From NCBI GenBank assembly GCA_001915385.1, contig MNQK01000005.1, positions 1 to 64,000 on the forward strand: 64,000 bases of DNA, in the 5' to 3' direction. How positions within the stretch are numbered: the stretch's first letter is position 1; each line of letters begins with the position of its first letter. Source of the stretch: Bacteroidales bacterium 52_46 (GTDB lineage: Bacteria; Bacteroidota; Bacteroidia; Bacteroidales; Muribaculaceae). Shown piece by piece: positions 16,706 through 24,598 of the stretch. The translations under genes were made by a program, and so were the position numbers. A model generated the notes under the pieces. The model was not told the origin of the DNA. It saw only the letters and a program-made list of their open reading frames with translations, and searched no databases.

Positions 16706-17575
16706 TTAGAAGCCTAAGTTTATACCAAATGATATGACATCAAACTGCGGGCCGTTGCCACTCTTGAACATCGCCACGGGCGAATACCGGCAATACAGGC
16801 CGAAATCTTCCCACCCGATGCCCGCAAATATGTCGTAGGTGAGTATGCGCTGCTGGAGCCCCTTGAACGACTGCTCATACGAGCGATTGTCGAGTGTATA
16901 TTTGTTGGAAGCCGTGGTGTAGGTATTGAACTTCATCACCACACCCGCCGAGATGCCGAAGTCGTCATATATATTCTGCGTGACGGTAAAGGGCATTTCG
17001 AAACCGAAGTTGAACAACCGCATGTGTGTATCTCTCGCCCCCTCGGGCAAATCGACCATGACGAGCGACTTGCCGTCGCGTCCGAACATTTGGCCGCCGT
17101 GAAGCGCGAACTTCTGGGCGAATATACCTGCGCCGAACGAGAATGTCGGCCCCTTGCTCCACGGAGTATAGTTCAGGCCCACTATCTTGCCCATTGCAAT
17201 ATCGATTGACTGGTCGAGACCGCGCGGACCGTCGACCGGCATACAGATACCTAACTGTGTATGCGCAGCCCAGGTGACTTCGCTCTTTTTGCGCTGATAC
17301 TCGCGCAGGAACGGCAACGACAGTCCCCACTCGTCCTTGCTGACAGTATCGGCCAGCGAATCCTCCCTCTCGGAAGAGTATGAATAATAGAACGATTCGT
17401 CATCGCCCTGCCCTATTACGGTAATGACATTGGAGGTGGGAGATTTTGTCACCACTACTGTATGGGCGTCATTTACTACAGCGAGTGTGTCGGCCGGCAG
17501 TGTGTCGGCGTTGGCCGGGATGCATGCCGCCATTACGCCTGCTACTGCTGTTATTGCGATTTTTACGGTTTTCAT
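16706..17575 (-). CDS. outer-membrane beta-barrel-like protein
   Basis: A 289-residue exported protein with a signal peptide ('IAITAVAGVMAACIPANA') and a C-terminal 'DVISFGINLGF' strand. It is homologous to the following gene, so the pair arose by duplication. The central part has amphipathic strands such as 'GPTFSFGAGIFAQKFALHG' typical of small outer-membrane barrels. Position behind an ECF sigma/anti-sigma pair suggests the sigma factor controls cell-envelope functions. No catalytic motif is seen. Confidence 0.65.
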   Translation of the reverse strand: MKTVKIAITAVAGVMAACIPANADTLPADTLAVVNDAHTVVVTKSPTSNVITVIGQGDDESFYYSYSSEREDSLADTVSKDEWGLSLPFLREYQRKKSEVTWAAHTQLGICMPVDGPRGLDQSIDIAMGKIVGLNYTPWSKGPTFSFGAGIFAQKFALHGGQMFGRDGKSLVMVDLPEGARDTHMRLFNFGFEMPFTVTQNIYDDFGISAGVVMKFNTYTTASNKYTLDNRSYEQSFKGLQQRILTYDIFAGIGWEDFGLYCRYSPVAMFKSGNGPQFDVISFGINLGF

Positions 17576-17636
17576 ATAAATCTAAACTTTGATTGGTAAG
17601 TTACTGATAAGAATTGCGGCGGTCGTGAGCGGCGCG

Positions 17637-18074
17637 TCATTTGAGCATCTCCTTGATTTTGTCACGCGAAGCCATCCCCTCGAGATAGATAAGGATAATC
17701 TTGTTGCCTCCGTTGCGGTTCTGGTTGAGATAGAACAGATAGCGCTGTTTCACCCCCGAAGGTTTCAGCTGATAGAAACCGTAGTACAGGCCGCCGTCGC
17801 GGTACGACACCTCGCGGTCGACGGCTTTCGCCGCGTCGCGGGTGACAAGAGGCTCGATATCGGCCGCGGCTTCCGGATAGTCAGTAAGGGTAAGCGAACG
17901 GTAGAGCGACAGGGCATACCGTTCGAGCTTGTCGCCCGAAATCTGTGTCTCGCTCGCCCGTGGCTCATCGTGGTACCGGCCGTCGAAGAGCGCCCCGATG
18001 TTGAGACGGTCCTGCGCGAGCGCCGCCGACGTACCGATGGCCCAGAGCATTAGTAAAGTGATGATACCTTTCAT
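17637..18074 (-). CDS. small exported protein, resembles DUF6108
   Basis: A 145-residue protein with a signal peptide ('GIITLLMLWAIGTSAALA'). The body ('GALFDGRYHDEPRASETQIS', 'GLYYGFYQL', 'YLFYLNQNRNGGNKIILIYL') resembles a Bacteroidales-specific family I recall as DUF6108, commonly found next to ECF sigma/anti-sigma genes; the family number is from memory. It lies 46 bases behind the anti-sigma gene and 61 bases before the first barrel gene. Function unknown; a periplasmic sensor or stress-response role is only an inference from the operon. Confidence 0.6.
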   Translation of the reverse strand: MKGIITLLMLWAIGTSAALAQDRLNIGALFDGRYHDEPRASETQISGDKLERYALSLYRSLTLTDYPEAAADIEPLVTRDAAKAVDREVSYRDGGLYYGFYQLKPSGVKQRYLFYLNQNRNGGNKIILIYLEGMASRDKIKEMLK

Positions 18075-18120
18075 ACGATTATTTTATTATTGTTTTATTA
18101 CTTATATAGTTACAGTCCGC

Positions 18121-18726
18121 CTATTTCACTATGTCACGCAGTGACACGAAATCATCGGTAATCGATTCATACACCGAGCGCTGCGCTTCGGCCATGCATC
18201 CCATCTCGCTGCTTATCAGAGCGGCAACGTCGTCGGGATTTTCCGGACGGTTGATACCTCCGCCCGACATAGCCACCGAACGGTTTCCGGCTATGACAGC
18301 CCCCTTCTCCCCCTGCATCAGCTGTGCGATAGAGTCATGTTTGCCGGCGAGCGCTCCCGAACGGGAAGCGTTGGCGAGCATATCGCCCGACGGCATCTTC
18401 TCGAAATGTGTCAGCGACACGACAGCGGCGATAATGATAGCCACCGACGCCGCAGCCGAGACAGCCACCCATTGCGACGGGCGCAGCAGGCGGCGGCGCT
18501 TGCCGGCATTCTGCTCCACGGCGGTACCGGCTACCGACCGGGCGCAGGCAAACACACCCATCACGGCGCGTGCCTCTTTGACCTGACTGTCGCGCGAGGC
18601 TGAAGCGGCAAGCAGTCCGCGCAGACGGCGCTCCTCCTCAACCGAAGTCTCACCGTCGAAATAGCGGTTGATGAGACCGAGCAGCTCGTCATGTTCGTTT
18701 ATATGTCTTTCATTCTTCATAATCAT
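18121..18726 (-). CDS. anti-sigma factor-like membrane protein
   Basis: A 201-residue protein with a cytoplasmic N-terminus of the anti-sigma type ('LLGLINRYFDGETSVEEE'), one transmembrane helix (~residues 90-108, 'VAVSAAASVAIIIAAVVSL') and a periplasmic remainder. The Cys/His zinc motif of ZAS anti-sigma factors is absent. The ATG at 18726 overlaps the sigma-factor stop (ATGA), which argues for translational coupling; a second ATG lies two codons later. It should hold the ECF sigma factor inactive at the membrane. The trigger is unknown. Confidence 0.75.
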   Translation of the reverse strand: MIMKNERHINEHDELLGLINRYFDGETSVEEERRLRGLLAASASRDSQVKEARAVMGVFACARSVAGTAVEQNAGKRRRLLRPSQWVAVSAAASVAIIIAAVVSLTHFEKMPSGDMLANASRSGALAGKHDSIAQLMQGEKGAVIAGNRSVAMSGGGINRPENPDDVAALISSEMGCMAEAQRSVYESITDDFVSLRDIVK

Positions 18727-19229
18727 TGTTGTCTTTTCAGATAGATTTGACGTATTATTTTGCGGGAGCGCGAAAGAATTACGCGTACGTTGGCTTCGGA
18801 GATACCCATTTCGAGGGCTATGTCGTCCATCTCCCAGCCGTCGCGGTCGCGAAGGTAGAGGATGCGGCGGTCACGTTCGGAAAGTTCCTTGTCAATCAGA
18901 CCGGTGACCTCGCCGTAGAGCTCCCTCCGTTCCTGCGTGTCGTCTCCGGAGTCTTCGGTGACAGCCGCAGCCGAGGGATTGTCGTCGATGTCGTCATGCC
19001 TGCGCACCGCATCGCGCCTTAGCGTGTCGATGCAGATGTTGCGCACGGTAGTGACGGCAACTCCTTCCACGGCAGTAGCCGAATCGAAGTCGGAACGCCG
19101 GCTCCACAGACGCACGAACGCATCTTGCAAAGCATCGTCGACAGCCTCGTCGCTTACAATGCGTCGGGCGGTCATCTGCAGGCGCCCTTTGATACGCATA
19201 AATACCGATGTCAGGAGTTCTTCTTTCAT
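18723..19229 (-). CDS. ECF-type RNA polymerase sigma factor
   Basis: A 168-residue sigma-70 factor with region 2 ('DALQDAFVRLWSRRSDFD', the -10 binding helix) and region 4 ('LRDRDGWEMDDIALEMGISEANVRVILSRSR', shortened: core 'IALEMGISEANVRV'). Regions 1 and 3 are missing, as usual for ECF factors. It heads a five-gene operon with its anti-sigma factor, a small exported protein and two outer-membrane barrels. A non-housekeeping promoter-like sequence lies upstream, compatible with autoregulation. Confidence 0.9.
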   Translation of the reverse strand: MKEELLTSVFMRIKGRLQMTARRIVSDEAVDDALQDAFVRLWSRRSDFDSATAVEGVAVTTVRNICIDTLRRDAVRRHDDIDDNPSAAAVTEDSGDDTQERRELYGEVTGLIDKELSERDRRILYLRDRDGWEMDDIALEMGISEANVRVILSRSRKIIRQIYLKRQQ

Positions 19230-19238
19230 TGCTTTCGT

Positions 19239-19272
19239 CTATAATACGCACCACGATGGCGTTTGTAACAAA
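19239..19272 (-). promoter_or_regulatory. possible ECF-dependent promoter of the sigma operon
   Basis: On the minus strand TTTGTTACAAAC (19261-19272) and CGTATTATAG (19239-19248) are spaced like the elements of a Bacteroidetes ECF promoter, right before the sigma-factor start at 19229. No TAnnTTTG box is present. Autoregulation is inferred. Confidence 0.4.
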
Positions 19273-19315
19273 GTCACAAAAAATTTTCACACCATAATAT
19301 TCCGGGAATCTATTC

Positions 19316-19394
19316 ACCGCGGTTAAAAACCGCGGCCACTACGCTGATATATCTGACAATCAAGCAAGTAGTAGCCGCGGTTTTTAACCGCGGT
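19316..19394. repeat. CCGCGG palindromic element, copy 2
   Basis: ACCGCGGTTAAAAACCGCGG...CCGCGGTTTTTAACCGCGGT with a ~30-base centre. It lies between the ECF operon and the FNT channel gene. The outer TGTTGCA arms of copies 1 and 3 are not seen. Confidence 0.8.
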
Positions 19395-19444
19395 AAATCC
19401 AACTTCAACGTTAATATACTGTAACGGCAATAAGGCACATCTGA

Positions 19445-20242
19445 TTACCTGCCGGTGCGGTGGTGGAGGTAGGTGTGCAGGCATCCTACAAACAGCGCGC
19501 CGCCTATGATGTTGCCTATCGTGGCGGGTAGGATATTGTTGGTCAGGCAGGTGTCGATGCTCAGCGGGGCACCTTCGAGCATGGCGAGGGGCAGGTAGAA
19601 CATGTTGGCGATAGAATGCTCGTAGCCGAGCACCACAAACGCCATTACGGGCAGCCAGCAGCCGAGCGCCTTTTCAAAAAACGTATGCCCCGACAGCGCC
19701 AGCCATACCCCGAGACACACAAACCAGTTGGCACCAATGCCTTTGACGAGCACCACCGGCCACGTCATCGATGTCTTCGCTACCCCGATGCCTATTATCG
19801 AGCTGTGGTAAGGCTCCGCGGCCGTCAGTCCGGCGAAATATACCAGCAGCCATGTAAACGCCACCGCGCCGATGAGATTGCCTATATATACTATCGACCA
19901 GTTGCGTATCACGGCCGACAGCGTGTAGTCGCGCTTCATGTAGCCCGGTATGAGCATGGCATTGTTGCCGGTGAAAAGCTCCGCGCCGAGCACCACCACG
20001 AGTATCAGGCCGATAGGGAACATCATGCCGCTCAGCAGACGTTGCAGCGACGGATTACCCCCTGTCAGTTCCGGGAAACCGAACCCGACTATCAGCGACA
20101 GTATGCCCCCTATGGCGATGAAAGCGCCGGCAAGCATGGCCGACACAAGGAGTGATACAGGCTGGCGCAACGTGCGCGCCACTTTGGCATTTCCCGCTGC
20201 GATAGCGGCATCAGTAATCTCGACCGGCGTTTTTATCTGCAT
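19445..20242 (-). CDS. formate/nitrite transporter (FNT) family channel
   Basis: A 265-residue integral membrane protein with six predicted helices, matching FocA/NirC channels: N-terminal 'TPVEITDAAIAAGNAKV', the first omega-loop region 'LGAELFTGNNAMLIPG', the conserved 'KGIGANWFVCLGVWLA' and 'LGYEHSIANMFYLPLAM' with the central pore His. These pentameric channels export or import formate or nitrite in anaerobes. No formate-linked enzyme lies nearby. A 185-bp structured element sits 17 bases upstream of its start codon. Confidence 0.88.
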   Translation of the reverse strand: MQIKTPVEITDAAIAAGNAKVARTLRQPVSLLVSAMLAGAFIAIGGILSLIVGFGFPELTGGNPSLQRLLSGMMFPIGLILVVVLGAELFTGNNAMLIPGYMKRDYTLSAVIRNWSIVYIGNLIGAVAFTWLLVYFAGLTAAEPYHSSIIGIGVAKTSMTWPVVLVKGIGANWFVCLGVWLALSGHTFFEKALGCWLPVMAFVVLGYEHSIANMFYLPLAMLEGAPLSIDTCLTNNILPATIGNIIGGALFVGCLHTYLHHRTGR

Positions 20243-20259
20243 ATTATCCTAATTTTATT

Positions 20260-20444
20260 TAAGTAACTGTTTAAAATTATTTTATACTAACCATTCTCAT
20301 TATTTTAATATTCTGTCGGAGTCTTTTTTGCCGCTTTCCATCTCGTCATCAGTCATGTAGCTCGCTACACTCCTTCTTCCTCACTGGAAATCGCCTAAAA
20401 AATCCTCTCGCCATAATATCAAAATAATTTTGAACAGTTACTTA
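20260..20444. repeat. structured 185-bp element A with terminal inverted repeats
   Basis: Ends are 24-bp inverted repeats with one mismatch (TAAGTAACTGTTTAAAATTA at 20260 onward against its complement ending at 20444). Inside are further paired segments (TTTTTT/AAAAAA, TTTCC/GGAAA) and a central hairpin TGTAGC-GA-GCTACA. In the minus-strand reading the layout is 75 bases, 14-base hairpin, 96 bases. Element B at 32779-32962 has 75, 14 and 95 bases with different sequence. It encodes nothing. Confidence 0.8.
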
Positions 20445-20454
20445 TATGTAAAAA

Positions 20455-20952
20455 TCAATGCGTACTTTCAACCGTGCGGCTCACGAAAATGGTATCGACC
20501 GACTGGCGCACCTGATACGGCGTGCCCGACACGCGTGAACGCTTCGAGCCGACGTAATAAAACGACTGCTGGGTATCCCACGACGGCCAGTCGAACTTGC
20601 GTGTGCTCCCGGCCGGAATGTCGGCGCGGACGCGGCGTGTCGTCTCATGAAACTGACGTCCCTTGCTGTCAAGATATTGCGTAGTGACCGACACGGAGTT
20701 GATGTCGAAATCCGTGCGGTTGGTCACAAACACCGTCTCGCGCCGGCTGCGTAACGGCTTGTCGTATCCGAAGAGCAGTACGGCGGCGCTGTCGGGTATT
20801 ATCGCCGAGTCGGGCAAAGCGACAGCCTGTTGCGCCCGCACAGCACGCCCGCTGACATTGCCGCGCGTGGTACGCTGCCGGCGCGCATGCGCATCGCCTG
20901 CCGACATCGCAGCCATGCAGACTGTCAGTAATATGGCTGCCGAAAGTCTCAT
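20455..20952 (-). CDS. exported protein of unknown function
   Basis: A 165-residue protein with a signal peptide ('AAILLTVCMAAMSAGDAHA'), a basic linker and a C-terminal ~100-residue domain containing 'RRETVFVTNRTDFDINSVSV' and 'AGSTRKFDWPSWDTQQSFYY', which looks like a small beta-sandwich. The family is not recognised. It is the last gene of the DUF3078 operon and its ATG overlaps the preceding stop (ATGA). Confidence 0.6.
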   Translation of the reverse strand: MRLSAAILLTVCMAAMSAGDAHARRQRTTRGNVSGRAVRAQQAVALPDSAIIPDSAAVLLFGYDKPLRSRRETVFVTNRTDFDINSVSVTTQYLDSKGRQFHETTRRVRADIPAGSTRKFDWPSWDTQQSFYYVGSKRSRVSGTPYQVRQSVDTIFVSRTVESTH

Positions 20953-21542
20953 AGATAGCGTGGAGTTAAAGGTGATGCCGCGGCGGGAGGAAACACCCTG
21001 ACCGCTCCGTCAAGATTGTCGGGACGATTATTGACACGCGTCACCGTCATCCGGAACATATAAGGGAGGAATCGCCACAGATTTACTTTCAGTTTATTGG
21101 TAACAGGCACCATTATCAGCCGTCCGTCGTCGTCAAGAGTGACGGTAAAGCGTTTCGGCTTCGACAGTATGCCTGTATCGCCCGAAGTATATATGCGGGC
21201 ATCGTAGCAGTCGGCGCGCCCTGCGGCGGTGCATGCGCCCATCACGGTACCCGGCAGAATATTGCGGTCGGGACTGTCGACCACTATCAGCCTGAAAAAT
21301 ATCGTGCCCGGGTCGGCGACGACGGCAAAAAGCCCCTCGCTGCCCGACATACGCCATATCCCCTCTACCGGCATCATGGCTTTGCCGTCGAAATACGCGT
21401 CGGCGTCGGTAACATCCATATTCACGACGCACCCCGACACTCCGGCAAGATATTGCTCAAGTTCGTCGGGAGCGGCATGCACGTCGCCGGGCCATACGAA
21501 TACAGCCAAAAGCGCGATAATAAGAGAGGGTTTTGCATGCAT
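20949..21542 (-). CDS. exported protein of unknown function
   Basis: A 197-residue protein with a signal peptide ('LIIALLAVFVWPGDVHA'). The mature part has beta-rich stretches ('IWRMSGSEGLFAVVADPG', 'GTIFFRLIVVDSPDRNILPG') and ends in a basic Pro-rich tail. The family is not recognised. It lies 15 bases behind the DUF3078 gene and four bases into the next gene, so all three are one operon and may act together at the cell envelope. Confidence 0.6.
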   Translation of the reverse strand: MHAKPSLIIALLAVFVWPGDVHAAPDELEQYLAGVSGCVVNMDVTDADAYFDGKAMMPVEGIWRMSGSEGLFAVVADPGTIFFRLIVVDSPDRNILPGTVMGACTAAGRADCYDARIYTSGDTGILSKPKRFTVTLDDDGRLIMVPVTNKLKVNLWRFLPYMFRMTVTRVNNRPDNLDGAVRVFPPAAASPLTPRYL

Positions 21543-21557
21543 ACGTCATATCGTGGG

Positions 21558-22964
21558 TTACAGCCGTCCGAGCCTGTAGGAGAAACCGAAACTCAGCACC
21601 TCACGCAGCTGCCACTTGTGCCATTTGGAGTCCTCGTAGCGCCCTGTAGTGGAGTCGTAGCGAAGGTGCACATATATCTGGGTCGACAGGAAGCGGTTGA
21701 TGCTGAACGACAGCGTATTCTCCCAGTCGCCCTGCAGATACTCATAGTTGGTGAAGGCCGTGAGCCGCGAGTTGAAGCTGATGTTGTAGGCAAGTTTCCA
21801 TTCGAGGCGGCAGTCGATATTGCTACCGTACTGGCTTACCGACGTATGCCCCTCCTTGATGCCGAACTGGCGTTCGTCGATTTTATCGTTGGTGCATATC
21901 TTCAGGTTGTAGGAGAGCGGCGCTATCGACGCGTTGGTCTTGAAATTACCCGAAGGTGTGGAATACTCATACGTCATACCGAGACCGAGATTGAGCTCGC
22001 CGGGCGAGAGGAACGCCGCCGAGAGGTCGTTGGTGTTCTTGCGGTAGTTGTTGAGCAGCTGTGTCTTGAACTGCAACGTGGCCGAGTAGTACCAGCGTTT
22101 TGCGGCTTTCACACCGAATTTCGAGTTGATCTGGAAATTATCCTCCGAGATGCTGTAGTTGCGCAGCGAGTCGTCGGGCGCACTGTTCAGGCCGAGTTTG
22201 TACTGCACGGTGTTCTCAAACAGAAGGTTGGGGTGGAACGTCTGGTTCAGGCGCGCATTGTACACGCCCTGGATTATCGTATTGAGGTTGTTGTTGCCGC
22301 CCTGATACCAGTTGGGCGAGTTGTAGGCCTGCGAGAACTGTATCATGCCGTCGAACTGCTGGAGCCAGTGTATCTTCTTCACTTCCACGGCATCGACTGC
22401 ACCCTTGACCTCGGATTTGTCGACAGAAATCTCCTCGACGGTGATATGCGCCGTAGTGGGGTCGACGAAGGCGCGGAAACGCTTGGGCGCTTCGGGAAGG
22501 GTATTGATGTTGTATCTCACATGCCGCGCATTGTCAATCATATAGCGCTGGCGCAGCTTCTGGTAGCGCAGCATGGCGTCATTGCGGTCGTTGACCCAGT
22601 CGAGGGGACCGGGTGCGGGCGTTTCCCTCCCTTCGATTGCGGTGGAGTCGGCGGTGAGCATCACGTCGTAAGAGTCAAAAATCATCGGCATGAACAGCGT
22701 GGTGGGAAGCATGCGGTTGTGCACGTCGAGCGTGGTGTCTATCTCGAATTCCTTCTCTTCGGCTTTCTCTCCGTTGATATCGAAATAGTCCACCCATTCC
22801 TCGTCGGAGGCGGTGTCGGCGGCAACAGTATCGACCGGGACGGCGGCAACTGTCTCCTCGACCCACTGGCCGTTGACGAAACGATATTTCTTGGTGACCT
22901 GCGCGTTGACGGCCGTCACCCCCAGCATAAGCACTATAAGCAAGTAATATAATCGTGTAAGCAT
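21558..22964 (-). CDS. DUF3078 outer-membrane protein
   Basis: A 468-residue exported protein. The start at 22964 ('MLTRLYYLLIVLMLGVTAV') is chosen because it gives a signal peptide; an in-frame ATG at 23087 would lie upstream of the promoter. The C-terminal ~250 residues ('FSQAYNSPNWYQGGNNNLN', 'LNQTFHPNLLFENTVQYKLG') match the Bacteroidetes DUF3078 family of outer-membrane beta-barrels of unknown function, ending in 'EVLSFGFSYRLGRL'. It heads a three-gene operon with two exported proteins. Confidence 0.8.
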   Translation of the reverse strand: MLTRLYYLLIVLMLGVTAVNAQVTKKYRFVNGQWVEETVAAVPVDTVAADTASDEEWVDYFDINGEKAEEKEFEIDTTLDVHNRMLPTTLFMPMIFDSYDVMLTADSTAIEGRETPAPGPLDWVNDRNDAMLRYQKLRQRYMIDNARHVRYNINTLPEAPKRFRAFVDPTTAHITVEEISVDKSEVKGAVDAVEVKKIHWLQQFDGMIQFSQAYNSPNWYQGGNNNLNTIIQGVYNARLNQTFHPNLLFENTVQYKLGLNSAPDDSLRNYSISEDNFQINSKFGVKAAKRWYYSATLQFKTQLLNNYRKNTNDLSAAFLSPGELNLGLGMTYEYSTPSGNFKTNASIAPLSYNLKICTNDKIDERQFGIKEGHTSVSQYGSNIDCRLEWKLAYNISFNSRLTAFTNYEYLQGDWENTLSFSINRFLSTQIYVHLRYDSTTGRYEDSKWHKWQLREVLSFGFSYRLGRL

Positions 22965-23010
22965 ACCTTTGGAAAATTGCTTGCGGTAAACGAAACGTGA
23001 AAAATTTTTA

Positions 23011-23018
23011 CAAAGATA
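23011..23018 (-). promoter_or_regulatory. -7 box of the DUF3078 operon
   Basis: TATCTTTG on the minus strand, 47 bases upstream of the ATG at 22964 and divergent from the pheS promoter. Confidence 0.6.
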
Positions 23019-23039
23019 GCAAATAATATGGAAATTTCG

Positions 23040-23047
23040 TAACTTTG
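23040..23047 (+). promoter_or_regulatory. pheS -7 box
   Basis: TAACTTTG, 76 bases upstream of the pheS ATG at 23123. It shows that the longer reading frame beginning at 23045 cannot be the real start. Confidence 0.65.
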
Positions 23048-23122
23048 CACATCTTAATACGACGCCATGAAGCATATATGGCTTCATGCCGTTTTTCCGG
23101 AAAAGTTAAAACCCAATTACTG

Positions 23123-24139
23123 ATGATTGATAAGATAAACGCCCTCAAGTCAACGATAGAAGGACTTACAGCCGCCAGCGATGCCGAAGTGGAGGCTCTC
23201 CGCGTCAAGTATCTGAGCAAAAAAGGTGAGATTTCACTCCTTTTCAATGATTTCCGCACCGTGCCCGCCGAGCAGAAAAAAGCCATCGGACAGGCACTCA
23301 ACGAATTGAAAAACTTTGCCACGGAGCGCATCAACTCGTTGCGCGACGCCCTCGCCTCGGCCGACACAGGTCTTGAAGGCGTCGACCTCACCCGTACTCC
23401 CGCGCCGTTGCGCCTCGGCACACGCCATCCCCTTTCGCTGGTGCGTGAGGAAATCATCGCCATATTCCGCCGTCTGGGCTTCACCGTGGCCGAAGGTCCC
23501 GAAATCGAGGACGACTGGCATGTGTTTGAATCGCTCAACTTCGCCGCCGACCATCCCGCGCGCGACATGCAGGACACATTCTTCATACAGCGCAACCCCG
23601 ACGTGCTGCTCCGCACCCACACATCGTCAGTACAGACCCGCGTGATGGAGAAGACGCAGCCGCCTATCCGCATCATCTGCCCCGGACGCGTATACCGCAA
23701 CGAGGCCATCTCGGCACGCGCCCACTGCTTCTTCCACCAGGTCGAAGCGCTCTATATCGACAAGAACGTATCGTTCGCCGACTTGCGCCAGACACTCCTT
23801 TACTTCGCCCGCGAGATGTTCGGACCCGACACCAAAATCCGTCTGCGCCCGAGCTACTTCCCGTTCACCGAGCCTTCGGCCGAAATGGATATATCATGCG
23901 ACCTCTGCGGAGGCAAGGGATGCTCGTTCTGCAAGGGCACCGGATGGGTGGAGATACTCGGATGCGGCATGGTCGACCCCAACGTGCTCGAAGCCTGCGG
24001 CATAGACTCCAAAGTATACTCCGGATTCGCCCTCGGCATGGGCATAGAGCGCATCACCAACCTGAAATACAGGGTGAAAGACCTGCGCATGTTCTCGGAA
24101 AACGATGTCCGTTTCCTCGACGAATTCATTGACGCATAA
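23123..24139 (+). CDS. pheS: phenylalanyl-tRNA synthetase alpha subunit
   Basis: PheS is the catalytic subunit of the heterotetrameric PheRS. The N-terminal coiled coil (~1-90) is followed by the class II core: motif 2 region 'RVYRNEAISARAHCFFHQVE', 'KIRLRPSYFPFTEPSAEMD', and motif 3 'GFALGMGIERITNLKY'. A zinc-binding insertion 'CDLCGGKGCSFCKGTGW' is present, as in many bacterial PheS. 338 aa fits the family (E. coli 327). The start 23123 is set by homology ('MIDKINALKSTIEGL') and the upstream promoter. pheT is not in the window. Confidence 0.96.
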   Translation: MIDKINALKSTIEGLTAASDAEVEALRVKYLSKKGEISLLFNDFRTVPAEQKKAIGQALNELKNFATERINSLRDALASADTGLEGVDLTRTPAPLRLGTRHPLSLVREEIIAIFRRLGFTVAEGPEIEDDWHVFESLNFAADHPARDMQDTFFIQRNPDVLLRTHTSSVQTRVMEKTQPPIRIICPGRVYRNEAISARAHCFFHQVEALYIDKNVSFADLRQTLLYFAREMFGPDTKIRLRPSYFPFTEPSAEMDISCDLCGGKGCSFCKGTGWVEILGCGMVDPNVLEACGIDSKVYSGFALGMGIERITNLKYRVKDLRMFSENDVRFLDEFIDA

Positions 24140-24151
24140 CAATAAGGGAAG

Positions 24152-24194
24152 TCAGGCCTGTCGGACCTGTCAGACCCGTCCGACAGGTCCGACA
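24152..24194. repeat. GTCGGAC-type simple palindromic repeat, copy 1
   Basis: Alternating TCGGACCTGTC and GTCCGACAGG units form overlapping hairpins in the 81-base gap between pheS and crcB. Related clusters are at 55167-55200 and 56952-56985. Confidence 0.55.
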
Positions 24195-24220
24195 TCATCT
24201 TACTTCAATCCCATTCGACC

Positions 24221-24598
24221 ATGCCGGGCTGGTTACAATTGCTGAGTGTTGGCGCCGGAGGTGCCATCGGAGCCATATTCCGTTTTCTGCTGCAATACTG
24301 CCTCAGCGGCTCCTACCGCCAGTGGGTCATAGTGGCGGTCAATCTCACCGGAAGCGCACTTATAGGCGCGGCGTGGGCCATAGCAGGCCGCTACGGTTCA
24401 TCCGTCATCCTCAACCAGTGGCTCATCGCGGGAGTGCTCGGAGGCTTCACCACCTACTCCACATTTGCCTGGGACAGCTTCGACCTCATCAGAAACGGAC
24501 GCACGCTTGAAGCCGTCCTCTACATGGCAGTCACCGTAATAGGCGGACTTTTACTCTGCGCGTTAGCTTTTAACTGTACCGAAAAATTACTCCGATGA
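24221..24598 (+). CDS. crcB: fluoride channel CrcB/Fluc
   Basis: A 125-residue, four-helix membrane protein. It matches the Fluc family, dual-topology dimers that export fluoride: 'GGAIGAIFRFLLQYCL' in helix 1, 'VNLTGSALIGAA' with the pore Asn, and 'GVLGGFTTYSTFAWDS', the signature with the central sodium site and phenylalanine track. The stop overlaps the nth start by four bases (ATGA). No crcB-type fluoride riboswitch is obvious upstream. Confidence 0.93.
   Translation: MPGWLQLLSVGAGGAIGAIFRFLLQYCLSGSYRQWVIVAVNLTGSALIGAAWAIAGRYGSSVILNQWLIAGVLGGFTTYSTFAWDSFDLIRNGRTLEAVLYMAVTVIGGLLLCALAFNCTEKLLR

Noticed and set aside
21453..22952. Long plus-strand frame over the DUF3078 operon
   Set aside because: Shadow of three real minus-strand genes; no recognisable protein and no promoter or ribosome site.
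24140..24220. Fluoride riboswitch upstream of crcB
   Set aside because: The gap holds only GTCGGAC-type repeats and I could not see the conserved fluoride aptamer core.
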